A stretch of 64,000 nucleotides of DNA. Source: Herbidospora mongoliensis. Lineage in GTDB: Bacteria; Actinomycetota; Actinomycetes; Streptosporangiales; Streptosporangiaceae. A model generated the notes under the pieces. It was not told the DNA's origin and did no database searches. It saw only the letters and a program-made list of their open reading frames with translations. Shown in pieces: positions 25,536-34,462 of this stretch. The first letter of the stretch is position 1; every line of letters starts with the position of its first letter. A program made the position numbers and the translations under genes. Location: NCBI RefSeq assembly GCF_001570545.1, contig NZ_BBXD01000011.1, forward strand, positions 558,001-622,000, in the 5' to 3' direction.

Positions 25536-26654
25536 TCATCGTTGGGCCGCCATGTTGTGGGCGCTCAGGGCGTGGGCGACCTCTCTCGGGGTTCGCGACG
25601 GGTCGGACATGATCTCGGTGGTCACCCGGCGCATCCAGGAGCGGATCTTGGCGAAGGACGCGTCGGCGTCGGCGGGGATGTCGCCGAAGAGGGTCCACCA
25701 CCACCACGAGTTCGTCGCCGAGTTGGCCACCACGTCGGGGATGACGACGACTCCCCTTCCGGTCAGTACGCGTTCCGCCTCCGGGGTGACGGGGACGTTC
25801 GCCGCTTCCACCACCAAGCGCGCCCGCACTCGGTGGGCCTCGGCGAGGCCGATGGAGTAGGAGACGGCGGCGGGGATCAGGAGGTCGCAGTCGACGTCGA
25901 GCCACTCGTCTCTGGGGCGTTTGTCACCGGGGACCCGGCCGAAGGGGTCTCGGGTGCGGAGGAGGGCTTCCACGTCCAGGCCGCCGGGGTCCGTCAGGAG
26001 GCCGTCGGTGTCGGCGACGCCGACGACGCGGACGCCCGCCCGCGCCAGGAATCTCGCGGTCGCACCACCCATGGAGCCGAAGCCCTGGATGACGGCGGTC
26101 GGGTTCCGGATGCCCAGGCGGTCGACCGCGGTCAGGGCCGATTCCGCCACGCCGCAACCCCCGGCCAGGTCGCCCAGGCCGATGCCGTCGACGGTGACCG
26201 CGAAGGCGGCGTCGAGGCGTTTGAGTGCGGTGTCGGGGTCGTCCAGGAGAGGGAGGACGGCGTCGATCGAGGTGCGCAGGCCCGCGGCGTGGCAGGCCGC
26301 CTCGATCGACTCCTGGCGCAGGCCCAGGTCTTCGCCGGTGGCCCAGTACGTCGCGAGCAGGGGCTTCATGGCGGCGATGTAGCGGCGGAGCATGCCGGTC
26401 GCGTCGGGATCGAGGGGGTCGCAGTCGATGCCGCCCTTCGCGCCGCCCAGCGGCTGGTAAGCAAGGCCCGGCTCGTAGGCGATGGCCTCCTTGCGGGACA
26501 TGCCTCTGGCCAGGTCGGCGACCTCGTCCAGGGTGACGCCGGCGCGCATGCGCAGGCCGCCGCTGCTGACGCCCCGGCCCAGGCGGTCGATGACCAGGTA
26601 GCCGGGGCGGCCGGTGACGTCGTCGGTCCAGACGACCTGGAGGAACGGGGTCAT
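25536..26654 (-). CDS. Glu/Leu/Phe/Val dehydrogenase family enzyme
   Basis: A 372-residue NAD(P)-dependent amino-acid dehydrogenase that interconverts an L-amino acid with its 2-oxo acid and ammonia. The substrate-domain lysine sits in PLGGAKGGI and another in GMSRKEAIAYE; the Rossmann fold shows VIQGFGSMGG followed by VVGVADTDG. The motif VVEAANVPVTPEA is typical of the family. It overlaps the stop of the upstream ThDP enzyme by four bases (ATGA). Deamination here followed by decarboxylation by the neighbouring enzyme would make a coherent pathway. Which amino acid is used is not evident. Confidence 0.9.
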   Translation of the reverse strand: MTPFLQVVWTDDVTGRPGYLVIDRLGRGVSSGGLRMRAGVTLDEVADLARGMSRKEAIAYEPGLAYQPLGGAKGGIDCDPLDPDATGMLRRYIAAMKPLLATYWATGEDLGLRQESIEAACHAAGLRTSIDAVLPLLDDPDTALKRLDAAFAVTVDGIGLGDLAGGCGVAESALTAVDRLGIRNPTAVIQGFGSMGGATARFLARAGVRVVGVADTDGLLTDPGGLDVEALLRTRDPFGRVPGDKRPRDEWLDVDCDLLIPAAVSYSIGLAEAHRVRARLVVEAANVPVTPEAERVLTGRGVVVIPDVVANSATNSWWWWTLFGDIPADADASFAKIRSWMRRVTTEIMSDPSRTPREVAHALSAHNMAAQR

Positions 26655-28300
26655 GTCTGCTCCTGGATGACGATCACCGTGGGGACGTCGGCGGCGAACG
26701 CCTTGCCGATCTCGCCGGTCAGGTCGGCCGGGTGGGCGATGCCTCTGGCGCCGAACGCCTCGGCCAGCTTCACGAAGTCAGGTGCGTGGAGGTCGACGGC
26801 GACCTCGGGCATGGGGCGGGCTCGCATCTCGGCTCTGATCTCGCCGTAGCCGCCGTTGAGCGACACGACGATCGGGAGGTTCTGGCCGAGTTCGACGGCG
26901 GTGGCCAGTTCCTGGACGGTGAACTGGAGGGCGCCGTCGCCCGCCAGGACCATGACGGGGAGGTCGGGGTCGGCGATCTTCGCGCCGATGGCGGCCGGGA
27001 GTGCGTAGCCGAGGGTGCCGAAGCCGGTGGGGAACAGGAAGCGGTTCTTGAGGGTGGCCAGGGCGCCGTAGTAGCAGAACATCGAGTTGTCGGCGGCGAT
27101 CACGGCCTCGTCGGGGAGGGCTTCGGCGATCGCGGCCAGCTCGGGGTACCAGCGGGAGGAGAGGGCGGCGCGTTCTTCGCTGATCTGCTGGATCACGGCG
27201 ACCAGGTCTGGAGTGACCTCCCCTGACGCGGGGTGGGCACTGACTCGTCGGATCGGGCCTTCGCCGACCGGCTCTCCACTTGGGCCGGCCACGGAGACTT
27301 CGCCGGTGTGCTCTTCGCTCAAGCCGACCATGGGGACTCGTTCCCGGAGGTCTGCGCCGGATACGGCGTCCACGACGAGCGCGGCCAGGGCCGGGAGGGC
27401 TGCTTCAGCTCGGGCGACGATGGGGATGGTCGACGCCGTCGTCTGGGCCGGGTCGACGTCGATGCGGATGAGGGTGCCCTCGTAGGTGAAGTCGGTCCAC
27501 AGGTCGGAGGGGGCCAGTTCGGTTCCCACCGCCAGAACCACGTCGCAGGTGTTCAGCCACGTCTGGGTGGATTTCAGGAAGAGTCCGGGGCCGAGGTTGC
27601 GGTGGTGGGTGGGAGGGAGGGTTCCGGTTCCGTTGATGGTGGTGACGACCAGAGCGTTCAGGGTCTCGGCCAGGTGGAGGGCCGCGGTTCCCGCCTTTCT
27701 GGCGCCGCCACCGAGGATGATGCCGACTCGTCGCGCCCCGGCCAGGGCCGCCGCCGCCTCGGGGAGACTTCCCCGTACGGGGACACTGAAGTCGCCCGGG
27801 GCGTCGAGGAGGTCGGCGGGGATCTCTATGTGGACGGGCCGGGGACGGCCCCCCGCGAAGAAGGTGAACGCCACCGCCAGCGCCGAGGGGATCTCGGCGA
27901 CCGTCGTCACCCGGTGGCTCCACGCGCACACCGCGTCCATCGCCGCCGACTGGTTCTTCGTCTCGTGCAGGTAGCCGGTGCTCCGGCGCGGATGGGTCGT
28001 GGGGACCCCGGGCGAGATGAGCAGCAACGGGATCGAGTCGGAGTAGGCCTGCCCGGCCGCGGCGGCCGCGTTCAGGATCCCCGGGCCGGTCGTCGTCAGC
28101 ACCACTCCCGGACGGCCGGAGATCCGGGCATACCCGTCAGCGGCGTACCCGGCTCCCTGCTCGTGCCTAGGGGTGATCAGCCGCATCCCGTGGGAGGAGA
28201 GGGCCTCGTACAGAGCGAGATTGTGGGTCCCCGGGATGCCGAACACCGTGTCCACGTCGTAAGCGGCCAGCGTGGCCGCCACCGCCGCCGCCCCCGTCAT
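26651..28300 (-). CDS. ThDP-dependent 2-oxo acid decarboxylase (AruI-like)
   Basis: A 549-residue thiamine-diphosphate enzyme of the acetolactate synthase/decarboxylase superfamily. The N-terminal domain has FGIPGTHN and the cofactor-activating Glu in TPRHEQGAGYAADGYAR; the C-terminal domain has the GDGALQFTVQEL...NGGYGEIR magnesium-ThDP motif. The segment around the Glu closely resembles 5-guanidino-2-oxopentanoate decarboxylase (AruI) of the arginine transaminase pathway, which removes CO2 from 2-ketoarginine. With an amino-acid dehydrogenase next door, decarboxylation of a 2-oxo acid is the best guess. Start and stop both overlap neighbours by four bases. Confidence 0.82.
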   Translation of the reverse strand: MTGAAAVAATLAAYDVDTVFGIPGTHNLALYEALSSHGMRLITPRHEQGAGYAADGYARISGRPGVVLTTTGPGILNAAAAAGQAYSDSIPLLLISPGVPTTHPRRSTGYLHETKNQSAAMDAVCAWSHRVTTVAEIPSALAVAFTFFAGGRPRPVHIEIPADLLDAPGDFSVPVRGSLPEAAAALAGARRVGIILGGGARKAGTAALHLAETLNALVVTTINGTGTLPPTHHRNLGPGLFLKSTQTWLNTCDVVLAVGTELAPSDLWTDFTYEGTLIRIDVDPAQTTASTIPIVARAEAALPALAALVVDAVSGADLRERVPMVGLSEEHTGEVSVAGPSGEPVGEGPIRRVSAHPASGEVTPDLVAVIQQISEERAALSSRWYPELAAIAEALPDEAVIAADNSMFCYYGALATLKNRFLFPTGFGTLGYALPAAIGAKIADPDLPVMVLAGDGALQFTVQELATAVELGQNLPIVVSLNGGYGEIRAEMRARPMPEVAVDLHAPDFVKLAEAFGARGIAHPADLTGEIGKAFAADVPTVIVIQEQT

Positions 28301-29463
28301 GACCGGGCCAGCGACCGGGAGATGATCAGCCGCTGGATGTCCGAGGTCCCCTCTTCGAGCTCCTCCAGCTTGGCGTCGCGCAGCCATTTCTCCACGAGGA
28401 ACTCCCGCGAGTATCCCCACCCGCCGAACGTCTGCATCGCCGCCCACGCGCACCAGACCGCGTTCTCCGACGCCGTCAGCTTGGCGATCGCGGCCTCTTC
28501 GGTGATGGACTCCCCCGCGTCGTAGAGGTCGGCGGCCCGCCGCGTCAGCAACGCCGACACGTCGGTCTTCGCGGCCATGTCGGCGAGCCGGAACGCCACC
28601 GCCTGGTGGCCGATGATGGGCGTGCCGAACTGCTCTCTTTCCTTCGCGTACGTGAGCGAGACGTCCAGAGCGGCGCGCGAGAGTCCCGTGCAGGCCGCCG
28701 CGATCAGCACGCGGGAGGCGTCGAAGGTGCGCATGAGCCCGTAGAACCCCTGGCCCTCGGCTCCGAGGCGATCGGCGAGCGGGACACGTACCCGATCGAG
28801 GAACAGTTCCGCGCACGCGATGCCGCGCTGCCCCATTTTCGGCATCGGCGACCCGATGGAGAGCCCGGGGGTGTCCCGGTGCACGACGAAGGCCGTCACC
28901 CCTTTGGAGCGGGTGCCGGGCGCGACCGTGGCGAAGACGACGAACCACTCGGCGAAGGGCGCGTTGGAGATCCACGTCTTCTGGCCGGTCAGCACATAGT
29001 GGTCACCGTCGAGCTCGGCCCGGGTGGTGATCGCCGCGGCGTCGGACCCGACGCCCGGCTCGGTCGTCGCCAGCGCTGTCAGCGGCGGATCGTCGCCGGT
29101 CAGCGGCGCGAGCAGGCGCTTCTTCTGTTCGTCGGTCCCGAGTTCCAGTACGGGCGACGCGAAGAACCCGCCGGAGGTGATGAGGTTGCCGATGGAGATG
29201 TCGCCGTGGCACAGCTCCTCCTGAACCAGGCACTGGGTGACCAGATCGGTGACCCCGCCCCCGCCGTACTCCTCAGGGATCATGAACGAGGTCAGCCCGG
29301 CCTTTGCCGCCTTCGCCCAGATGTCACGCGGCATGACGTGGTCGGCCTCGTCGACCTCGCGGGCGCGCGGCCGGATCTCGGCGGCGGCGAACTCCCGCGC
29401 CAGCGCGACGACGTCGGCCTGCTCCGGGCTCAGCTCACGGCCGAGACGGGGGACTCTGGGCAT
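28297..29463 (-). CDS. Acyl-CoA dehydrogenase
   Basis: A 388-residue FAD enzyme introducing a 2,3-double bond into an acyl-CoA. The family signatures are TALATTEPGVGSDA, TGQKTWISNA and the C-terminal YSREFLVEKWLRDAK followed by EEGTSDIQRL, where the Glu of EGTSD is at the catalytic-base position. ATG at 29463 follows GGAGAG; the first 34 bases overlap the end of the transporter gene in another frame. Its place in the operon suggests that the carbon skeleton from the amino-acid-derived substrate is oxidised as a CoA ester. Confidence 0.93.
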   Translation of the reverse strand: MPRVPRLGRELSPEQADVVALAREFAAAEIRPRAREVDEADHVMPRDIWAKAAKAGLTSFMIPEEYGGGGVTDLVTQCLVQEELCHGDISIGNLITSGGFFASPVLELGTDEQKKRLLAPLTGDDPPLTALATTEPGVGSDAAAITTRAELDGDHYVLTGQKTWISNAPFAEWFVVFATVAPGTRSKGVTAFVVHRDTPGLSIGSPMPKMGQRGIACAELFLDRVRVPLADRLGAEGQGFYGLMRTFDASRVLIAAACTGLSRAALDVSLTYAKEREQFGTPIIGHQAVAFRLADMAAKTDVSALLTRRAADLYDAGESITEEAAIAKLTASENAVWCAWAAMQTFGGWGYSREFLVEKWLRDAKLEELEEGTSDIQRLIISRSLARS

Positions 29464-30398
29464 GGTCTCTCCTCGGGTACGGGCCGGGCCACGATCCCCA
29501 TGGCGGCCAGCATGCAGCCGCCCCCGACGAGGACGGTCCAGGTGAGCGGCTCGCCGTACAGGACGGCGGCGAACGCGGTCGCCCACACGGGCTCGACCGC
29601 GATGACGACGGCGGCGGCGGTCGGCGGAACGTGCGCCTGCGCCCACGTCTGGGCGAGGAAGGTCCCCGCCCCGGCGATGGTGGCGAGATAGATCACACCC
29701 ATCCAGTCGACGCCACTCTGCGGCAACGCGATCCCGTCGGGCGCGGCGGCGACGGTCATGACGACGGCCAGGGTGAGGATCTGCACGACGGCGAGCCCAT
29801 AGGCGTCCTCCGGCCGCGACCACTTCCCCAGTGCGACCAGGTGCACGGCGTAGAGCGCGGCCGACACTGCGGTCAGCGCGACGGCCTGAACGGGGGCACT
29901 GGCGGGCCCGCTGAGCAGGCTGAACGAGGCGGTGCCGACGGTGGCGAGGCCGACGGCCGCCCAGGTCGACCGGCTGACCCGCGTCTTCAGCCAGACGAGG
30001 GCGATGAGCGGGGTCATGACCAGGTAGGACCCGGTGACGAAACCCGACACCGACGACGGCAGTTCGGCCAGTCCGATCGTCTGCAGGGTCAGCGCGATGC
30101 CGTAGACGACGCCGAGGACGGCGCCCGTTCCCCACAGCCGGGGGGTGAGGTTCCGGAGGGCGCGCGGCCGGATGGCGACGAGCACCAGCACGGCGATCCC
30201 GAACCTGGCGGCGTAGAGGTCGGCGATGGGGAGGCGGGCGACGAGGTCCTTGGTCAGCGGGAACGTCGATCCCCAGATGGCCGTGACGGAGACGAGCGCG
30301 AGAACACCCAGGTGGTAGTGCCGTTTCGAGGAGCCCAGAGCCGTGGATCTCTCGTCCGGAAGCGCCTGATTCATACCGCCGCGCTGCTCGGAAGTCAT
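29430..30398 (-). CDS. EamA/DMT family transporter
   Basis: A 322-residue membrane protein with about ten helices in two homologous EamA halves. The first half begins VSVTAIWGSTFPLTKDL and the second ends with the conserved VIAVEPVWATAFAAVLYGEPLT. RhaT/EamA proteins move amino acids, nucleosides or metabolites, often outward. ATG at 30398 overlaps the amidohydrolase stop by four bases; ATG at 30374 (MNQALP) is an alternative. In this operon it probably carries the substrate or an intermediate of the amino-acid-like compound being degraded. Confidence 0.9.
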   Translation of the reverse strand: MTSEQRGGMNQALPDERSTALGSSKRHYHLGVLALVSVTAIWGSTFPLTKDLVARLPIADLYAARFGIAVLVLVAIRPRALRNLTPRLWGTGAVLGVVYGIALTLQTIGLAELPSSVSGFVTGSYLVMTPLIALVWLKTRVSRSTWAAVGLATVGTASFSLLSGPASAPVQAVALTAVSAALYAVHLVALGKWSRPEDAYGLAVVQILTLAVVMTVAAAPDGIALPQSGVDWMGVIYLATIAGAGTFLAQTWAQAHVPPTAAAVVIAVEPVWATAFAAVLYGEPLTWTVLVGGGCMLAAMGIVARPVPEERPCPESPVSAVS

Positions 30399-31618
30399 GA
30401 GGACACCCGCAGGGTGTTCTTGATGACTTCGCCGCCCTTCATCACGAACTCCACCTCGGCGAACTTCGTGATGTCGAGCTCCCCCGGAACTGCCACCAGG
30501 TCGGCATACCGCCCAGGGGCGATCGAACCCACCCGGTCTTCCCAGCCCATGCACTCGGCGCTCGTCAGGGTCGCCGCCTTCACAGCCCCGATCGGCGAGA
30601 GCCCGTATTCGACCATCGTGGCCAGCTGCCGCCCCTGGAGACCGTGCGGGAACCCACCGGCGTCCGTGCCGAACCCGATCTTCACGCCGGCTCGCACGGC
30701 CTTGCGGAAACCTTCGCGCTGCGTCTCGGCGGTCTCGTCGTTCTTGCGGAGTTGCTCGGCGTCGTAGCCCTGTGACGGTCCCACCTCGCGGATCCAGTCG
30801 GCCCACCAAATGTCCGCCGACAGGTAGGTCCCGTGGGCGGCCATCAGTTCGGCGCCCTCGTCGTCGAGGAAGCAGGCGTGCTCGATGGACCGGACGCCCG
30901 CGCGTACCGCCATCTTGATGCCCTCGGTCCCGTGCGCGTGGGCGGCGACATACCGCCCGTACCAGGACGCCTCCTCGACGGCGGCGCGCATCTGCGCCTC
31001 GGTCAGCTCGGGTGCGCCGGGGACGGTCCCGTTGGCCAGCACCGCGCCGGTGGCGATCAGCTTGATCAGATCGGCGCCGTGGAAGATGATCTCGCGGACC
31101 CGCTCCCGGACGTCGTCCACCGAGCGCGTCTCGCCGAACCGGAACTCCGGCGGCACCTCGACGTCGTGGGCGAACCCGGTCAGCATCCCCCCACCTCCCC
31201 GCACGGTGACATAGGCCCCGGCGACGGCCATGCGCGGCCCGACGACCTGCCCGGCGTCGATGGCGTCCCGCAGCGCGACGTCGATGAAGGCGCGGAACGT
31301 CCCGACGTCGCGGACGGTGGTGAACCCGGCGAGCAGGGTGTCGCGGGCGTTGGGGATTGAGGCGAAGGCCTGCTGGGCGGCGCTGTACTTGAGCTCCTGC
31401 GCGTAGTCGCCGCACGCCGCCACCCCGACGAGATGGGTGTGCAGGTCGATCAGACCGGGTGCCACGGTCGCATCGCCGAGATCGAGGGTCTCCCCGTCGA
31501 AATCCCGGTCGGGACCCACGGAAACGATCCGGTCCCCCTCGATGACGATGAGCTGATCGGTCAGCACCTGCTCGCCGACGACATCGACGAGCCGTGCGCA
31601 CCGCACCGCTCTGGCCAC
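30395..31618 (-). CDS. Amidohydrolase (imidazolonepropionase/prolidase-like)
   Basis: A 407-residue metal-dependent hydrolase of the amidohydrolase superfamily. The residues expected for a binuclear centre are visible: DLHTH near the start of the barrel, a candidate carbamylated Lys in GADLIKLIATGA, HAHG and SIEHA, and the catalytic Asp in GFGTDAGG. Relatives include Xaa-Pro dipeptidases and N-acyl or cyclic-amide hydrolases. GTG at 31618 has GGGAGG upstream. It is the first gene of a six-gene operon and is divergent from an S9 peptidase across a 75-base gap with a palindrome. Confidence 0.9.
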   Translation of the reverse strand: MARAVRCARLVDVVGEQVLTDQLIVIEGDRIVSVGPDRDFDGETLDLGDATVAPGLIDLHTHLVGVAACGDYAQELKYSAAQQAFASIPNARDTLLAGFTTVRDVGTFRAFIDVALRDAIDAGQVVGPRMAVAGAYVTVRGGGGMLTGFAHDVEVPPEFRFGETRSVDDVRERVREIIFHGADLIKLIATGAVLANGTVPGAPELTEAQMRAAVEEASWYGRYVAAHAHGTEGIKMAVRAGVRSIEHACFLDDEGAELMAAHGTYLSADIWWADWIREVGPSQGYDAEQLRKNDETAETQREGFRKAVRAGVKIGFGTDAGGFPHGLQGRQLATMVEYGLSPIGAVKAATLTSAECMGWEDRVGSIAPGRYADLVAVPGELDITKFAEVEFVMKGGEVIKNTLRVSS

Positions 31619-31640
31619 CGGTCCTCCCTTCCTGTTTTAC

Positions 31641-31654
31641 TGAGTCGCTACTCA
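31641..31654. promoter_or_regulatory. TetR-type palindrome in divergent promoter
   Basis: TGAGTCGCTACTCA has 5-base arms (TGAGT/ACTCA) around four central bases, a form typical of TetR-family operators. It lies between the amidohydrolase operon and the S9 peptidase gene, so one repressor could control both directions. The TetR gene at 22912, which converges on the far end of the operon, is the nearest candidate. Confidence 0.55.
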
Positions 31655-31693
31655 AACACAGCGGGCTTTACCTTGGCAATAACGGGAGCGCCG

Positions 31694-33499
31694 ATGCAAC
31701 CGAAGGACCTGGCGACCGACCGTCTGCTCACCGAACTGGCCGTTTCCCCCGACGGTCTCAGCGTCGCCGTCGTCGAGCGCCGCGTCGTCGCGGGCCGCGA
31801 ACGCCACCGTCTCCTCGTCGTCCCGACGACCGGAGGCCGGCCCCGGATCCTCACCACCGAGGCCTCCGCGCCGTCCTTCTCTCCCTCAGGTTCGTCCATC
31901 GCCTACCTGCACAAGAACCAGGTGCATGTACGACCTTCCTCCGGAGGCCCCGCCCGCAGGGTGACCGCCTTCAAACGGGGAGTCGTCGAGTACGCCTGGC
32001 TCGACGACACCCGCTTCGCGGTCCTGGCCCCCGACGACGAGTCTTCGGTGATGCGGGGCGACGTCGCCCGGGTGATCCGCCGCCTCGACTGGCGCGAGGA
32101 GGGCCACGGCCTGCGCCTCTATCCGACCCACGTCCACGTGGTGGGCGACGAGGTGCGACGCCTGACGAGTGGTGACTGGTGGGCGTCGTGCCTGCGCGTC
32201 CACGGAGAGAAGATCGGCTTCATCGCCGACCCCGAGGGCGACGACCGCGACCCGAACCCGCAGGTCCACGAGGTGACCCTTTCGGGCGAACTCACCCAGC
32301 GCACTCATCTCCGGGGTTCGGTCCTCCGCTTCACGTACACAGAAGAAGGAGAGGTCGTCGCGGTCGCGCCCCCGGTGCGCCGCCCGACCGACTGGGACCC
32401 GGAAACCGTCTGGCACGAATCGAGTCCCCTGACCCTGCACCTGGACAGGTTCACCGGCCAGGCCCCCACCACGGATGAACGCCTCACCGTCATCTGCGAC
32501 AACGGCCGCGAATACGGCTACGACCTGCGCACCGGCACGTATCTCACCGACCCGGCCACCGACCCCGTGGTCCACGCGCTGGCCGAAGGCGGCGGCGTCA
32601 TCTGCGCGATCGCGTCGTTCGGAGGCGCCGCCCGCCCCGACCTCTACCGCCTCGACCCGTTGACGCGGCTGATGCCTTCGGGCTCGATCTGGCTTTCTGA
32701 ACACCCCGCGCCCGTCCACCGGGAAGTCGAGATCGACGGCATCCAGGTCTTCCTGACCGCCCCACCCGGCACCGACCTCGACGCCGATCCCGACACCGCG
32801 CGGAACCTCCCCACCGTGCTGGCCCTGCACGGCGGCCCGGCCTGGGCCTGGCCGGTGGCCCCCGACTCCGACGCGTTGCTGCTCGCGTCGGCGGGCTACC
32901 TGGTCGTCCGCCCCAACATCCGCGGCTCCTTCCACCGGGGCCACGCGTGGGGCACGGCGCTGAGCGCCGATTGGGGCGGCCCGGACGCCGACGACTGCCA
33001 CACCGTGCTCGACCACCTCGTCGCCGAAGGCCTGGCCGACGCCGGAAGGCTGGCCTGCTACGGCAATTCCTACGGGGGATTCCTGGTCAACTGGCTCATC
33101 GGCACGAGCGACCGCTTCGCGGCCGCCATCAGCCAGAACGGGGTGACCAACCAGGTGTCGGGATTCGCCGCCTGCGACCTCGGAGCCGTCTACGACGTGG
33201 ACTCGGATCTGGGCGAAACCTGGTCGGAAGAGGGGGTGAACCACCTCTGGAAAATCAGCCCACTGCGCAACGTGGCGAGGATCGAAACCCCACTGCTGCT
33301 CCTGCAGGGAGAACAGGACCTGCGCTGCCCCCCGTCAGACGCGGAACAGATGTTCGTGGCACTGCGACGACTGGGGAAGGAGGTGGACTACATCCTCTAC
33401 CCGGACTCGGGCCACTCGCTGACCCACGACGCCCGCCTGGACCGACGCATCGACCGCTCAGAGAGAATGCTCCACTGGCTCAACCGGCACCTGGGCTAG
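31694..33499 (+). CDS. S9 family (prolyl oligopeptidase-type) serine peptidase
   Basis: A 601-residue enzyme with an N-terminal beta-propeller (about 10-330) that limits access to oligopeptides and a C-terminal alpha/beta-hydrolase domain (about 340-601). The nucleophile is in CYGNSYGGFLVNW, the Asp in LLQGEQDLRCPP and the His in YPDSGHSL. No signal peptide is seen. ATG at 31694 is preceded by CGGGAGCG; an open frame runs further upstream but overlaps the amidohydrolase gene. Divergence from the amino-acid catabolic operon suggests it supplies peptides for the same pathway. Confidence 0.92.
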   Translation: MQPKDLATDRLLTELAVSPDGLSVAVVERRVVAGRERHRLLVVPTTGGRPRILTTEASAPSFSPSGSSIAYLHKNQVHVRPSSGGPARRVTAFKRGVVEYAWLDDTRFAVLAPDDESSVMRGDVARVIRRLDWREEGHGLRLYPTHVHVVGDEVRRLTSGDWWASCLRVHGEKIGFIADPEGDDRDPNPQVHEVTLSGELTQRTHLRGSVLRFTYTEEGEVVAVAPPVRRPTDWDPETVWHESSPLTLHLDRFTGQAPTTDERLTVICDNGREYGYDLRTGTYLTDPATDPVVHALAEGGGVICAIASFGGAARPDLYRLDPLTRLMPSGSIWLSEHPAPVHREVEIDGIQVFLTAPPGTDLDADPDTARNLPTVLALHGGPAWAWPVAPDSDALLLASAGYLVVRPNIRGSFHRGHAWGTALSADWGGPDADDCHTVLDHLVAEGLADAGRLACYGNSYGGFLVNWLIGTSDRFAAAISQNGVTNQVSGFAACDLGAVYDVDSDLGETWSEEGVNHLWKISPLRNVARIETPLLLLQGEQDLRCPPSDAEQMFVALRRLGKEVDYILYPDSGHSLTHDARLDRRIDRSERMLHWLNRHLG

Positions 33500-33557
33500 C
33501 CGAAGAAGTGCACTATCCCGCACGGCCAGACCGCGATCGGTTCGGCCTCGCCGTCGG

Positions 33558-34397
33558 TCACGTGAACAACTCCGTGGCGTCGTTGACGAGCGCGGCCTGC
33601 CGGACCCAGCCGAGGATGCGCTCCGAGTCCGTGCACTGCTCCACGATCTCGCGCTGCCTCTCGTCGAGGGCGAGCCCACGCGCGTCGACGATGGCGAGAA
33701 GGGACTTGATCTCGCCCTGGATCTCGCCTTCGCCGAAGTGTTCCTTGGCGAACGGGCTGTACACGGGCTTGGTCTTCACGACCATCTCCATTCGATGTTT
33801 GGCCGCCGCAGCGGCGAAATGGTATGCGTGTTGATAGTAATACGCTCCGTGTTCGGCGGGCAGGTCCTTCAACCCGTCGAGGATGTCCTCGGCCACCCCT
33901 GTCACAGCGCCATGGGCCATCAGGGAGAGCGTGGCGAGCTCCGGGTTGTCGGCAACCTGGGCGCGTGTCACCAACGGGATCCGGTCAGGGCCGAAGGCCA
34001 GCGGGGTGAGGCGGTAGTCGTGCATGTTGGTCACGACCGTCTGCGACGCCCATTCGGCAGTCCCGCGGTCGGGACAGATGACGATCACCGAGACCGGACA
34101 GCTCAGGTTGAGCCAGAGGGCGATGGCGTAGCGGGCGAACTGCTGCTGTTTGTCTTCGGAGCGCCGCATCTGCATCTCGACGATGTAGGCCTCGAACGGA
34201 TGTCCGGGAGGACCCACCGTGATGACGAGGTCGGGGCGGAGTTCGCGGGAGGGCCGGTCGCTCATTTCGACGGTGTACGTCTGGACCGGCAGGCCCTCCG
34301 GCAGGTCGACCAGTTTCGCCCACCTGAGCAGCTCGACTGTCAGCGTGGGGCGTTCGCGGAAAAGCTCGTTGAGTGTGTCGTGTGGCGGTGATGGCAT
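33558..34397 (-). CDS. Rpn-like PD-(D/E)XK family protein
   Basis: A 279-residue protein of a family widespread and often multicopy in actinobacteria. The N-terminal half has the restriction-endonuclease-like core: Asp in ELRPDLVI and E-x-Q in AYIVEMQMRRSEDK, the ExQ variant seen in Rpn (recombination-promoting nuclease) proteins. The C-terminus has the repeated GEGEIQGE segment, then LLAIVDARGLALDERQREIVEQC and a helical tail ending ATELF, typical of this group. Genuine nuclease activity has not been shown for the actinobacterial branch, to my knowledge. It lies alone between the S9 peptidase and the glycosidase genes. Confidence 0.72.
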   Translation of the reverse strand: MPSPPHDTLNELFRERPTLTVELLRWAKLVDLPEGLPVQTYTVEMSDRPSRELRPDLVITVGPPGHPFEAYIVEMQMRRSEDKQQQFARYAIALWLNLSCPVSVIVICPDRGTAEWASQTVVTNMHDYRLTPLAFGPDRIPLVTRAQVADNPELATLSLMAHGAVTGVAEDILDGLKDLPAEHGAYYYQHAYHFAAAAAKHRMEMVVKTKPVYSPFAKEHFGEGEIQGEIKSLLAIVDARGLALDERQREIVEQCTDSERILGWVRQAALVNDATELFT

Positions 34398-34462
34398 GTG
34401 TCAGGACGTTACCGATCGATTACCGTCCGCGCATCCAATTCAGTAGAACAGCAGCTCGAATT

